Source of the DNA: JAOXRU01 sp965247735
GTDB lineage: Bacteria; Bacteroidota; Bacteroidia; Flavobacteriales; Flavobacteriaceae
Direction: 5' to 3'
Length of the DNA stretch: 64,000 bases
Assembly: GCA_965247735.1 (NCBI GenBank)
Contig: CBDFHN010000002.1
Coordinates: 1,178,001-1,242,000 of the forward strand
Part shown: positions 34,889-44,809 of the stretch, piece after piece
Layout of the letters: every line of letters begins with the position of its first letter
Position numbering within the stretch: the first letter of the stretch is position 1
Notes under the pieces: generated by a model
What the model saw: only the letters and a program-made list of their open reading frames with translations
What the model was told of the DNA's origin: nothing
Database searches by the model: none
Program-made: the position numbers and the translations under genes

Positions 34889-35468
34889 CCTGCTCTGATT
34901 TTAAAAGATTAGCAATATATTCTAGTGTATTAATATCAGCCACAAACCAACGTTGTTTTACCAATTGAGTTACATAACCAATAGCCCCTACAAAAATACC
35001 TACCACTGTAGTTGAGAAAGCAACTTGCATATTTTGCGCCATTGAGGCTATATCTCCTTGCGCCAATCCTAATAATGCTGGCCCCATAGGAATTAATGTT
35101 CCCATTAGTCCAACCATTGGTCCTAGCTTTGCTAAAGATTTAGAACTACTCAGCTCTTTTTCTGAATTGACTTCATAGTCAGCAAGTACTTTTTCTACTA
35201 TTATTTCTCTACCCTTTGCCTTTACAATTCTTTGTAAATGGGCATTAAATACTTTGTTTCCTTTGGCTTTAAAATCTAGTGTAGCATCCTGTTCTAAGTC
35301 TGCTACTAATTCTTGTTGCTTTTTTTCATGTTTTATTCTACTGATATACATTCCAAAAAAACCACCTAGAAGCATTAATGATTTGGCAAATCCAAAAAGT
35401 AATAATGCAATTACAGGAATTAAAAGCCCTGTTGAAATCCAATACAAAATGTTTGTTACGCTGTTCAT
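34881..35468 (-). CDS. MotA/TolQ/ExbB proton-channel family protein of the hmu operon
   Basis: 195 residues, three TM helices (about 10-35; 105-130; 150-175). The family signature is present: LAKLGPMVGLMGTLIPMGPALLGLAQGDIASMAQNMQVAFSTT followed by VGIFVGAIGYVTQLVKQRW. This matches the ExbB/TolQ pattern of proton-driven motors that power TonB or related work. It overlaps the gene before it by 4 bp (ATGA-type) and the gene after it by 8 bp, so the three are tightly co-translated. In this operon it probably supplies energy for haem uptake or for the CobN-like protein. Confidence 0.9.
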   Translation of the reverse strand: MNSVTNILYWISTGLLIPVIALLLFGFAKSLMLLGGFFGMYISRIKHEKKQQELVADLEQDATLDFKAKGNKVFNAHLQRIVKAKGREIIVEKVLADYEVNSEKELSSSKSLAKLGPMVGLMGTLIPMGPALLGLAQGDIASMAQNMQVAFSTTVVGIFVGAIGYVTQLVKQRWFVADINTLEYIANLLKSEQDA

Positions 35469-36148
35469 TGTGTTTGTTTGTTTTTAATGATGTATCTAAT
35501 ATATCCTAGTGAAGAAATGCCTATTACAACTAATGCAACAATTGCAATGGATGAAAAATCTAATGTAATCTGTGTAAAACTTACTTTTTTTCCTTTTGCT
35601 ATTAAAGGCAAAAACATGGCTAGTAACAACTGAAAAAAAGCCGTTAGCGCCTTTAGTTCTGCTCTAGCACTCCATTTTTTTAGTACTGTTTGCATTGCAA
35701 TAGTTAATACTGCCAATATGATGCTACTGCCTAAAAAGAATAGCAAGGCTAAAACCGAAAAAGAATGCCCATCAACTTTTAAGAATACATAGGTCTGGAA
35801 AAAAACTAAAGCGATAATAAGCTGTATTGATGGTAGTACAGATATCCATTTCCATAACAAAGGATATTTAATATGGTAATAACTCTTTATCTGTACCACA
35901 GTTAAAAAGATAATTAATATGGCTTCAAAAGTCAATAGCATTGCAATTCCAGAAACCAAATTTTCTTGTGCCAATAACCAATCTAAGGTGGTATTGTTTT
36001 GCTGTAAAGAGAATTTATAAAAACAAAGACAGCTAAGTGCTGGAATCAATATCGCAATCCACTGTATTCTTTTTCCTTTTAATAAAGAAAGATGCACAAC
36101 ACTCATCACTACTATAGTACTGAAATATATTAATAATAATATTTTCAA
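35465..36148 (-). CDS. Polytopic membrane protein, first gene of the leftward hmu operon
   Basis: 227 residues with about seven TM helices (about 3-20, 29-47, 62-85, 97-118, 128-150, 170-188, 192-215) and very short loops. It ends in a basic tail (RYIIKNKQTQ). No enzymatic motif. Its place in front of the ExbB-like, DUF2149 and CobN-like genes matches the membrane protein of hmuSTUV-type operons; I leave the gene letter open. Role unknown; it could carry haem iron or be part of the energising complex. It starts 65 bp from the divergent receptor gene. Confidence 0.75.
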   Translation of the reverse strand: MKILLLIYFSTIVVMSVVHLSLLKGKRIQWIAILIPALSCLCFYKFSLQQNNTTLDWLLAQENLVSGIAMLLTFEAILIIFLTVVQIKSYYHIKYPLLWKWISVLPSIQLIIALVFFQTYVFLKVDGHSFSVLALLFFLGSSIILAVLTIAMQTVLKKWSARAELKALTAFFQLLLAMFLPLIAKGKKVSFTQITLDFSSIAIVALVVIGISSLGYIRYIIKNKQTQ

Positions 36149-36213
36149 AATTTATTCTTTTCTTATTTAGATTAATTAAATATAACCATATATTTGCGAC
36201 AAATTTATTAAGA
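36149..36213. promoter_or_regulatory. Divergent hmu promoter region
   Basis: 65 bp between the two divergent haem-uptake units. For the receptor, TATATTTG (36189-36196) fits the Bacteroidota -7 element TAnnTTTG, 17 bp before the ATG; no clear -33 TTTG. In the opposite direction TATATTTA is a poorer match. The -7 element overlaps a 7-4-7 dyad (AAATATA/TATATTT, 36178-36195), a possible repressor site, though such AT-rich dyads can occur by chance. Confidence 0.4.
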
Positions 36214-38298
36214 ATGACTTTAAATAAAAACATTTTAGCAAGTTATTTTTCTTTTCTTTTGGTAGGTCTTTCTTTTAGTCAAGAAAAACAACAAGGAAAT
36301 GATACTATAAAAATTAAAAGCTTAGATGAAGTTATTGTTACTGCAACAAGAACATTACGGCAGTTATCTTCTTTACCTATGCCTGTACAATTAATTTCTA
36401 GCAAAGAGATAAAAGCAATAAACTCTAGACGACTTAGTGATGTTTTAAACGAGCAGACTGGACTAACAATTGTTAATGATCATGGGCAAGGGATTCAAAT
36501 GCAAGGAATGGATTCTGATTATACATTAATACTAATTGACGGTGTACCTCTTATTGGTAGAACGGCTGGGACTTTAGACCTTTCTAGAGTCACTGTTGGA
36601 AACATAAAACAGATAGAAATTGTAAAAGGAGCTTCCTCTAGTTTATATGGGAATGAAGCATTAGCTGGTGTTATAAATATAATTACTGAAGATCCAGTTG
36701 ACGGTTTTAAAGGAACTATTGATTATAGTTCTGGTACCAATACCACTAACGATTTAGGTGCGTCTATTAACTACAAAAAAAATAAACTTGGGATTACAGC
36801 TTTTGTAAATAGCTTTAGTTCTCATGGTTTTGACTTAACACCAGAAGATGGTTTGAAGAATATTGATCCATACCATAATTACACATTAAGTAGCAAAATT
36901 AAATATGATTTTTCTAAAAAGACAACTCTTGTTCTTTCAGGAAAATACTATACAGAAAAACAAGACTATATTCCTAGCAAAACACTTAGAGGAGAAGGAA
37001 ATGTAAACGAATGGAGTACATTTTTAAAACTTAAACACAAACACAACGAAAAATGGGAAACCTATATTGATTTTTATAAAACCCAATATAAAACTGATAG
37101 TTATTTGAATAACTTAGATGGTACACTATACTCCGAAAGTGACTTTAATCAAATACAATTACGTCCAGAACTAAGAGTCTCTTATCAATACAACCAAAAA
37201 AATACTTTTACTGCTGGTATAGGAACCACATATGAATCATTAGAAAGAACATACTTTTCTAACAAACCTGAAATAAATTCACCATTTGCACACGTACAAT
37301 ATGATACTCGTATTGGAGAAAAGCTTAATATTATTCTTGGTGCTCGTTTTGACAATCATAGCGAATACAAATCTCAATTAAGCCCTAAACTGGCTATGCG
37401 TTATGATTTTAATAGCAAAATAGCAATAAAAGCATCTGTAGGATATGGATATAAAGCGCCTGGTTTTAGACAATTATACTTGGATTTTACCAATTCTACA
37501 GCTGGGTACTCTGTAATTGGCTACAATAGAGCTCCTGATAGGATTACAGAACTTTATAAACTAGGAGAAATAACAGAAACGAATTTTAGCGCAATTGACT
37601 TATCAAAATTTAATGGTGCACTTATACCTGAAAGCTCTGTTAATTACAATTTTGGAATTGCGCTACAACCACTAACTAAACTTAAACTTGAGCTGAACTT
37701 TTTTAGAAACAATATCGATAACTTAATTAATACCATAATAGTCGCACGAAAAACTAATGGAAGTAATCTTTATAGCTACGAAAACGTGAGTAGGGTTTAT
37801 AATCAAGGACTTGAACTAAATACCACATGGATGCCTACAGCCAATCTAAAAATATCAGGCGGTTATCAATTACTTTATGCTAAGGACAAAGATGCGGAAG
37901 AAGCTCATGAAAACGGAGAGGTATTCATAAGAGATGAAAAAACTGCTGAAACAAAAAGACTTACAAAAGACGATTATTTTGGGCTTCCAAATAGATCAAA
38001 ACACATGGCAAACGCAAAAGTTTTTTACACCAATCTTAGATGGAAACTAAATGCAAATATTAGAGCTACCTATAGAAGTGACTATGGCTTACGAGATACA
38101 AATTCTAGTGGGTATATAGACCATAATGACGAATTTGTAGACGGATACAACATTATAGATTTTGCAATTAACAAAACCATATTAAAAAAATACACACTGG
38201 GACTTACAGTTGACAATATTTTTGATTTCACAGACCCTACTAACATCAATACTATAGCTGGTAGGCTTATTTACGGAAAAATAACTATTCAATTCTAA
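36214..38298 (+). CDS. hmuR: TonB-dependent haem receptor, HmuR-type
   Basis: 694 residues. A signal peptide (about 1-22, ending SFSQ) is followed by the TonB box region SLDEVIVTATRT. The plug domain has VNDHGQGIQMQGMDSDYTLILIDGVPLIGR and SSLYGNEALAGVINIITED. A 22-strand barrel closes with IYGKITIQF. YKAP at 413-416 (GYGYKAPGFRQLY) corresponds to the FRAP/YRAP motif of haem receptors; the NPNL partner motif is not seen. It is followed after 18 bp by the HmuY lipoprotein and faces the CobN/ExbB-like operon, which together define an hmu locus. The substrate should be haem or host/environmental haemoproteins. Confidence 0.88.
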   Translation: MTLNKNILASYFSFLLVGLSFSQEKQQGNDTIKIKSLDEVIVTATRTLRQLSSLPMPVQLISSKEIKAINSRRLSDVLNEQTGLTIVNDHGQGIQMQGMDSDYTLILIDGVPLIGRTAGTLDLSRVTVGNIKQIEIVKGASSSLYGNEALAGVINIITEDPVDGFKGTIDYSSGTNTTNDLGASINYKKNKLGITAFVNSFSSHGFDLTPEDGLKNIDPYHNYTLSSKIKYDFSKKTTLVLSGKYYTEKQDYIPSKTLRGEGNVNEWSTFLKLKHKHNEKWETYIDFYKTQYKTDSYLNNLDGTLYSESDFNQIQLRPELRVSYQYNQKNTFTAGIGTTYESLERTYFSNKPEINSPFAHVQYDTRIGEKLNIILGARFDNHSEYKSQLSPKLAMRYDFNSKIAIKASVGYGYKAPGFRQLYLDFTNSTAGYSVIGYNRAPDRITELYKLGEITETNFSAIDLSKFNGALIPESSVNYNFGIALQPLTKLKLELNFFRNNIDNLINTIIVARKTNGSNLYSYENVSRVYNQGLELNTTWMPTANLKISGGYQLLYAKDKDAEEAHENGEVFIRDEKTAETKRLTKDDYFGLPNRSKHMANAKVFYTNLRWKLNANIRATYRSDYGLRDTNSSGYIDHNDEFVDGYNIIDFAINKTILKKYTLGLTVDNIFDFTDPTNINTIAGRLIYGKITIQF

Positions 38299-38316
38299 TA
38301 CTTAAACATCAATAAA

Positions 38317-39267
38317 ATGAAAACAATTAAATTATTCACTCTAATTGCCTTATTTATAGGCCTTACATCATGTAGTAGCGATGATACAACAGCACCAGGA
38401 AGTGATTCTGTAGAAATGATAGGATCATTCAGCAGAGAATTTGATGCTGGAGGAGCAGTTCAACGTGCTACATACACCATTAGCGAAGACAATGTAAATT
38501 ATGATTTAGCAGGTGGTTTTGCAAAAACAAATTATGATACAACAAGAAAATACTTTACCAAAAGTGAAGGTCGTTGGATAGGATACAGTTCAGATAAAGA
38601 TCAGTTTTATGTGCTATTCTTCAAAAACGTATCAGAAAATGAAATTACATTATACAAAAAGGTAGTTGCTAGCCTTGATGAAGGTATCAATGCAAGCATA
38701 CCAACAGCCGATGATGAAGACAACCATGGATGGAATACCTACAAAAAAGACTTGGCCATAGGTGGTAAAGTAGTAAATATGCATGCACCTCAACTTGGTG
38801 GACATGGTCAGCCAGAATCTGGTGAATTCACCAAATTCAATTTTACAACAGGAAAAGTAACTACTAGTGAAACTGACTGGGATATCGCTTTTAGAGGGAC
38901 TAAAGTAATTATCAACGGAGGTGTTTCTTCTGGAATTACTGATGAACCAGCAAGAAACGGAGATGCTGCTGCATATGTTACTACTGGTATTTTTAACGAA
39001 ATAATAGCTGTTGAAACCGATAAACTAGAACAGGATACAGCAGATGCTTATATCATTAAAGGATGGTATAACTATACTGGTAACCCAGATCATTTAATTA
39101 TACCAATAGCAGGAAAAGTTATTGTTCTAAAAACAAGAGACGGAAAATATGCCAAATTAGAAATATTCAGTTATTACAAAGATGATAATACTGATAAAGA
39201 AACTAAGGAAGGAAGATATTATACCTTTAATTACGCATACCAACCAAATGGTAACCCTACTTTTTAG
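38317..39267 (+). CDS. hmuY: HmuY-family haem-binding lipoprotein
   Basis: 316 residues. Lipoprotein signal with Cys at about 19 (FIGLTSC) followed by acidic SSDD, typical of surface-exposed Bacteroidota lipoproteins. The HmuY domain is recognised from GEFTKFNFTTGKVTTSETDWDIAFRGTKVIINGG (about 165-205), then the GDAAAYVTTG segment and the closing beta strands with YNYTGNPDHLIIPIAGKVIVLKTRDGKYAKLEIFSYY. HmuY captures haem at the cell surface and hands it to HmuR, encoded just upstream. An N-terminal extension of about 130 residues precedes the core, longer than in P. gingivalis HmuY. A strong terminator follows. Confidence 0.9.
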   Translation: MKTIKLFTLIALFIGLTSCSSDDTTAPGSDSVEMIGSFSREFDAGGAVQRATYTISEDNVNYDLAGGFAKTNYDTTRKYFTKSEGRWIGYSSDKDQFYVLFFKNVSENEITLYKKVVASLDEGINASIPTADDEDNHGWNTYKKDLAIGGKVVNMHAPQLGGHGQPESGEFTKFNFTTGKVTTSETDWDIAFRGTKVIINGGVSSGITDEPARNGDAAAYVTTGIFNEIIAVETDKLEQDTADAYIIKGWYNYTGNPDHLIIPIAGKVIVLKTRDGKYAKLEIFSYYKDDNTDKETKEGRYYTFNYAYQPNGNPTF

Positions 39268-39287
39268 GCTCAATTAACACTAACCTT

Positions 39288-39322
39288 AAACTCCTTCTTT
39301 TATAAAATTGAAGGAGTTTTTT
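39288..39322 (+). terminator. Terminator after the hmuR-hmuY unit
   Basis: Perfect 10-bp stem AAACTCCTTC (39288-39297) / GAAGGAGTTT (39310-39319) followed by TTTG, 20 bp after the hmuY stop. Confidence 0.88.
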
Positions 39323-39477
39323 GTTGTAAAATTCTATAGCACAAAACCTCGAATTAGATTCTCTAGTTTCCCCTTTTTAAATTCATCTACCATACCAGTT
39401 AAAAGCAATCCTTTTTTTTTACATACTTTGCAATAAAGCACCTCCTATTTACTGCTTTTTTAACTAAACTAGCATAG

Positions 39478-40041
39478 TTGGATACTAATACAATTTTAAA
39501 AGAGATTCAAAAGCAAAATCATTTTGTATACAAAAAGTTCTTCAATGAAATGTATACTGACATGGTAAACTATGCCTATCGTTACCTATTTGACACAAAC
39601 CAATCTAAAGATATTGCTCAAGAGGTTTTTATTCATTTATGGGAGAACTCCACCAATATTAAACACGGAACTAATCTTAAAGGTTATCTTTTGGTTATGG
39701 TACGGAATAAATGTTTAAACCACCTAAAATCTACAAACATTACCGACCAGTTAGAATTTATTGAACTGCAGTATATTTTAGATAAAGAAAAGCAAATTGA
39801 TCTTTTTATAACAGATGAAAAAAAAGAAAAGCATAATAAGGTTCTAAAAATTGTTGAAAATTTGCCCGAAAAAATGAAGGAAATTGTAAATCTAAAATTC
39901 AGAAGCGATTTTACCTATAAAGAAATTGCTGAAGAATTAGATATTTCCTTAAATACTGTAAAAACACAATTAAAAAGAGCAAAGACAAAAATAGTTCAAC
40001 AAATAGTAATGCTTATTATTACTTTTATCTTTTTTTATTAA
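39478..40041 (+). CDS. FecI-type ECF sigma factor
   Basis: 187 residues from a TTG codon. TTG is preferred because the first in-frame ATG (codon 23) would cut into region 2, and the resulting N-terminus (ILKEIQKQNHFVYKKFFNEMY) is normal for the family. Region 2: YAYRYLFDTNQSKDIAQEVFIHLWEN (about 31-57). Region 4: LPEKMKEIVNLKFRSDFTYKEIAEELDISLNTVKTQLKRAKTK (about 127-170). The protein ends in a hydrophobic tail (VMLIITFIFFY), common in Bacteroidota members. It is followed by FecR and a SusC with an STN domain, a standard surface-signalling cascade in which substrate at SusC releases the sigma factor. Confidence 0.9.
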   Translation: MDTNTILKEIQKQNHFVYKKFFNEMYTDMVNYAYRYLFDTNQSKDIAQEVFIHLWENSTNIKHGTNLKGYLLVMVRNKCLNHLKSTNITDQLEFIELQYILDKEKQIDLFITDEKKEKHNKVLKIVENLPEKMKEIVNLKFRSDFTYKEIAEELDISLNTVKTQLKRAKTKIVQQIVMLIITFIFFY

Positions 40042-40181
40042 AAATATAGCGCTTCAATATTATTTAACTTAAATATAGCACGATTTAGTTGTTTCTAAGT
40101 TAATTTTTAAAATAATATTTATTTTTTGTCACCCTTTTTTCATTAAATCTTGTTCTCTTAATAAGAAAGCAACATAGACGA

Positions 40182-41327
40182 ATGGAATTTAAGCTAATCA
40201 TAAAAAAAATTAACAATACTCTATCTGAAGAAGAAGAGATAAATTTTCAAGATTGGTTTGATAAATCCGAAATTAATAGGAACTACTTTTATAAAGTACA
40301 GGAAAATTATAAAAATACTCCTGAATCAATAGTTCTTCAAAAAGAATGGGAGAATCTCTCCTCTAAAATCAAGAAAAAAACAATAGTTCCTAAACACTGG
40401 AAATTTACCATATCAATAGCAGCTTCCATAATTTTTGGGGTACTCTTATTTTTTAACTCCAGAACATCGCTAAATAAATCAATAATAGAAAACACTCCTA
40501 TCATTGTAAAAAATGATGCTATAGAAATAGGTACTGATAAAGCCATTTTAACGCTAGAAGATGGTTCAGAAAATGTATTAGAAAAAGGAAAGTCTTTCAA
40601 TGTCAAAAACCAGCTTTCTAGTAATGGTCAAAAACTTGTTTACAATTCTTCCGCAAATAACAAAAACAGTAGTTTAAAATACAATCTATTAACTATACCA
40701 AAAGGAGGACAATTTTTTATCATTTTATCCGATGGAACAAAAGTCTGGTTAAACTCAGAATCACAATTGAGGTATCCAGTAAGTTTTGCTGATGGTAAAT
40801 CAAGAAAAGTTGAACTCATATATGGTGAAGCATATTTTGATGTATCTCCTAGTAGCAACCACAAAGGAGCTCATTTTTTAGTTGCTAACAGCAAACAGGA
40901 GATAGATGTAGTTGGTACAGAATTTAATATTAAAGCATATAAAGACGATAGTAACATATTTACCACGCTAGTTGAAGGACAAATTATCATTAAAAATAAA
41001 GAAATTTTAAGAAAACTTAGTCCTGGTAAACAATCTAGATTGAATAAAGAAACAAATAAGATTAGCATCAATACAATAGATATATCTGATGAAGTATCAT
41101 GGAAAGAAGGCGTGTTTAGTTTTAAAAACAAGCCGCTACACGAAATCATGAAAACTCTTTCTCGATGGTATAATATGGACGTAGTTTATCTAAATGAAAA
41201 GATAAAAGGCAAAACATTTACTGGAATATTCAATAAAGAACAAAAAATAGACCACATTTTTAATATCATTAAAAACATCAATAGCATGAATTTTGAAATA
41301 GAAGGGAGAGTAGTTTACCTCAAATAA
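40182..41327 (+). CDS. FecR-family anti-sigma factor (FecR + DUF4974)
   Basis: 381 residues. Cytoplasmic N-terminal part (about 1-68), one TM helix (about 70-88, FTISIAASIIFGVLLFF), then periplasmic FecR domain (about 160-265; LTIPKGGQFFIILSDGTKVWLNSESQLRYPVSF ... VELIYGEAYFDV ... VVGTEFNIKAY) and C-terminal DUF4974 (about 310-381; FKNKPLHEIMKTLSRWYNMDVVY). It should hold the sigma factor encoded upstream and sense the STN domain of the SusC encoded downstream. The 140-bp gap to the sigma gene has no terminator. Confidence 0.93.
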   Translation: MEFKLIIKKINNTLSEEEEINFQDWFDKSEINRNYFYKVQENYKNTPESIVLQKEWENLSSKIKKKTIVPKHWKFTISIAASIIFGVLLFFNSRTSLNKSIIENTPIIVKNDAIEIGTDKAILTLEDGSENVLEKGKSFNVKNQLSSNGQKLVYNSSANNKNSSLKYNLLTIPKGGQFFIILSDGTKVWLNSESQLRYPVSFADGKSRKVELIYGEAYFDVSPSSNHKGAHFLVANSKQEIDVVGTEFNIKAYKDDSNIFTTLVEGQIIIKNKEILRKLSPGKQSRLNKETNKISINTIDISDEVSWKEGVFSFKNKPLHEIMKTLSRWYNMDVVYLNEKIKGKTFTGIFNKEQKIDHIFNIIKNINSMNFEIEGRVVYLK

Positions 41328-41427
41328 AATTAAAAAAAAGGGAAGGAGATTAGACTTCGACATTTAAAACCCCTCCCCGAGTACATTCAATCAATTAAAC
41401 CATTTAATTAACTAAACACGCAAATTT

Positions 41428-44400
41428 ATGAAAACTAAATTTAAAAAGACTCTTATGACAAATAAGAGGAAATTTTTAATACCCATTATGAGAGCATTTA
41501 TATTTTTATGTTGCGTCATTACGTTTGCCTCCAATACAGGTTTTTCGCAAAACGCAGAAATAACTATAGATTCAGACACTAAACTTAGTGTAGAGGAAGT
41601 TTTTGACCTGATCAAAAAGCAGACAAAATACGCTTTTATGTATCCTTCTGATTTATTTAATAATTCCCCAAAAATCAGTGTAAAAAAAGGAACTATTAAA
41701 GCAAAAGACTTATTGATACAAAGTTTATCTCATGGAAATTTTACTTATGATTTTTCTGAAGATGGAGCTATTTTATTAAAAAAGAACCAGACCAATATTA
41801 AAATCAAAATTCAACAGACAGTTTCTGGTGTTATAACAGATGGTGATGGAGTTCCACTAGCAGGAGCTAACATTATCGAAAAAGGAACTACAAATGGTAC
41901 ACAAACAGATTTTGATGGAAATTATACTATTGATATTTCTGGATCAGAGGCTGTTTTAACATTTAGCTACATAGGCTTTATCACCCAAGAAATAACAGTA
42001 GGCAATCAATCAACTATTAATCTAACAATGCAGGAAGATGCTGCTCGTTTGGACGAAATAATAGTGGTAGGGTATGGAACTCAGAAAAAATCTGATTTAA
42101 CAGGAGCTGTTTCTTCTGTAAAAGGGGAAGATATTCAAAAACTTGCAACTAGTACAGCTGCAGATGGATTGCAAGGTAATGTTGCAGGCTTAGTAGTTAG
42201 AAGAGGTTCAGGTAGTCCAAGATCCGGAGCATCAATTAATATTAGAGGTTTCAGATCTATTGGTGGAAATAATCCTTTGGTTATTATAGATGGAATTCAA
42301 GGTAATTTTAATTTGTTGAATCCAGATGATATCGCAAGTGTTGAGGTATTAAAAGATGGTGCAGCAGCAGCAATATATGGATCACTTTCTGCCAATGGCG
42401 TTGTGTTAGTTACTACAAAAACAGGTAGTAAAGATGGAAAATTAAAAATCGACTATAGTTCTTATTACGGTATAGACCGTATCAGCAATACACTTGATTT
42501 TGCAAATACTTCTCAGTATTTAGAAATGGCAAAAAAAATTGAGGCTTCATCGCCAGGATCTGCACCATCATATATTGATGAGACATTCGCTACAAATACC
42601 AATTGGATGGACGAATTATTCGATAATGGAGCTATTCAAAACCACAATTTAACAGTAAGTGGCGGTACATCAGATTTAAATTTCTTGGTTTCTGCAGGAC
42701 TAAACAAAAGAGATGGGATTTTAAAAGATGAGAGTAGAAAAAAGCAACAATTAAGAGCAAAAATTAATGGTACCAAAGGCAGAGTAACATTAGGGGCTAA
42801 TATATATTATGTGCAAACAGATGATAATATTTTTGGCAGCAATATAAACAGAGCATATCAATTAATGCCTATTATACCAGTTAGAGATTCTTCTAAAAAT
42901 TCAGGTTTCGGCTATATCTCTGATGATGATTTTAATGGTGTTCCAGATCATACCAATCCTATTGGAGAAGATGCTTTTAATGATAATACTAGAAAAGAAA
43001 GGAATTTAGTTACCAATTTTTCAGGATCCATAGATATCATAAAAGGACTTAAACTAACCGGAAGAGCAGGAATTGAAAATGCAAATGTCAGTACTTATGA
43101 GCGAATTAGACCTCATCAAGTATCTAATAAAAGAGAGGTAGAATATCATTCTGTTGAAGAATATAGAAGTGAATATTTACAAACTAATTATGAAGGGTTT
43201 CTTAATTATGATAATACTTTTGAGAAACACACTATCGGATTGTTAGCGGGAATATCAAAACAAGACATATCACTTAATTGGATTGGAGCATCAGTAGAAG
43301 GAAAAAAGATATTAGACGACGGGTCTGAAGTCTCAACTGGTTTTTTAGATTCGGCTTTTAATACACTTGACTCAGGAGCTGATGGGATTCGTAACAATTA
43401 TGGATCAGGCTGGGAAACGGCAAGACATTCAATATATGGACGTGTAAATTATAGTTATGATGATCGTTATTTTTTACAAGGTACAATTAGAAGAGATGGA
43501 TCGTCAAGGTTTGGATCGAGCAATCGTTATGGTGTATTTCCTTCTGTAGCAGCTGGGTGGAAAATTAGTAATGAAAACTTCTTTGATATAGACGCTATTA
43601 ATTTCTTAAAGCTTAGAGCATCTTGGGGTAAGCTGGGTAGTGAATCCAATTTAGAAGCCTATGACTATGCGGTTAATACAGTTTCTGGATATAGATATCC
43701 TTTCGGAACTAACGAACTACAATCTTTAGGGATTACATTTAGAGATTTTCCAAATTCATCATTACAATGGGAAACTACTGTTAATATTAATGTAGGTTTA
43801 GATTTTGGCCTTTTAAACAGCAAATTTACTGGAGCAATTAATTATTATCAAAGGAACACGGAAGATATGATTATTCCTGCAATTCCTCCAAATTCATCAG
43901 GGTTCAATCCTATTTTCACCAATGGTGGGGATGTAGAAAATACAGGTATAGAGCTAGAAGTTAATTATAGAAACAATGTAGGAGAGTTTAAATATGATTT
44001 AGGATTGGTTTTTTCTCATAATAAAAACGAACTAACCAAAGTCAATAAAGATACAGATACTTATACAGGAGATGCCACAACTTTAGACGGTAGCCCAGCA
44101 AATATTTCTAAATTAGGATACCCAATTGGAAGTTTCTGGTTATACGAAACTGATGGTCTCTTTCAAACACAAGCAGAAGTTGATGCTCATAATGTTAATG
44201 GTGATTTAATACAACCTCTCGCAGCACCTGGAGATATAAAATTTAAGGATATTAATGGTGATGGTCAATTAAATGATGATGATTTAGTGTATTCTGGATC
44301 AGGAATACCAAAAACAACACTAGGTTTAAACCTTTCTGGATCTTATAAAGGATTTGATGCTTACATTCAATTTTATGGAGCCTTTGGACAAAAAGGATAC

Positions 44401-44799
44401 AATACTATTAGACAGAATTATGAAGCGAATGATAACTATAGAAATTATTTAGTGTCTGGTTTAGACACTTGGACTCCAACCAATACAGATACCAATACTC
44501 CAAGAGCGGTTCTAGGTGATCCAAATCAAAATAGTTCAAGAAACTCCAATAGATTCTTAGAGAATGCTTCTTTTTTAAGACTTAGAAATGTGCAAATAGG
44601 CTATACCTTGCCTGCAAGCATAACGGACAAATTGAGTATTGGTAAGCTAAGATTATATGTGAGTTTGCAAAACATACTTACTATTACAGATTATTCTGGT
44701 ATTGACCCAGAAATTGGAGGTACACTAAATGCTGGATCCGATTTTGTAAGCTATCCTAATATTAAGACTTCTTTATTTGGAGTTCAAGTTAATTTTTAA
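41428..44799 (+). CDS. SusC/RagA-type TonB-dependent transporter with STN signalling domain
   Basis: 1123 residues. N-terminal export signal (about 15-42), STN domain (about 45-120; LSVEEVFDLIKKQTKYAFMYPSDLF ... LLIQSLSHGNFTYDF) that talks to the FecR upstream, CarboxypepD_reg-like domain (about 130-210), SusC signature DEIIVVGYGTQKKSDLTGAVSSV, plug (LQGNVAGLVV ... GSLSANGVVLVTTK) and barrel ending SLFGVQVNF. It imports an oligomer together with the SusD 10 bp downstream. No glycoside hydrolase gene is attached to this unit, so the substrate is unclear. Confidence 0.95.
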   Translation: MKTKFKKTLMTNKRKFLIPIMRAFIFLCCVITFASNTGFSQNAEITIDSDTKLSVEEVFDLIKKQTKYAFMYPSDLFNNSPKISVKKGTIKAKDLLIQSLSHGNFTYDFSEDGAILLKKNQTNIKIKIQQTVSGVITDGDGVPLAGANIIEKGTTNGTQTDFDGNYTIDISGSEAVLTFSYIGFITQEITVGNQSTINLTMQEDAARLDEIIVVGYGTQKKSDLTGAVSSVKGEDIQKLATSTAADGLQGNVAGLVVRRGSGSPRSGASINIRGFRSIGGNNPLVIIDGIQGNFNLLNPDDIASVEVLKDGAAAAIYGSLSANGVVLVTTKTGSKDGKLKIDYSSYYGIDRISNTLDFANTSQYLEMAKKIEASSPGSAPSYIDETFATNTNWMDELFDNGAIQNHNLTVSGGTSDLNFLVSAGLNKRDGILKDESRKKQQLRAKINGTKGRVTLGANIYYVQTDDNIFGSNINRAYQLMPIIPVRDSSKNSGFGYISDDDFNGVPDHTNPIGEDAFNDNTRKERNLVTNFSGSIDIIKGLKLTGRAGIENANVSTYERIRPHQVSNKREVEYHSVEEYRSEYLQTNYEGFLNYDNTFEKHTIGLLAGISKQDISLNWIGASVEGKKILDDGSEVSTGFLDSAFNTLDSGADGIRNNYGSGWETARHSIYGRVNYSYDDRYFLQGTIRRDGSSRFGSSNRYGVFPSVAAGWKISNENFFDIDAINFLKLRASWGKLGSESNLEAYDYAVNTVSGYRYPFGTNELQSLGITFRDFPNSSLQWETTVNINVGLDFGLLNSKFTGAINYYQRNTEDMIIPAIPPNSSGFNPIFTNGGDVENTGIELEVNYRNNVGEFKYDLGLVFSHNKNELTKVNKDTDTYTGDATTLDGSPANISKLGYPIGSFWLYETDGLFQTQAEVDAHNVNGDLIQPLAAPGDIKFKDINGDGQLNDDDLVYSGSGIPKTTLGLNLSGSYKGFDAYIQFYGAFGQKGYNTIRQNYEANDNYRNYLVSGLDTWTPTNTDTNTPRAVLGDPNQNSSRNSNRFLENASFLRLRNVQIGYTLPASITDKLSIGKLRLYVSLQNILTITDYSGIDPEIGGTLNAGSDFVSYPNIKTSLFGVQVNF

Positions 44800-44809
44800 A
44801 ATATAAAAA

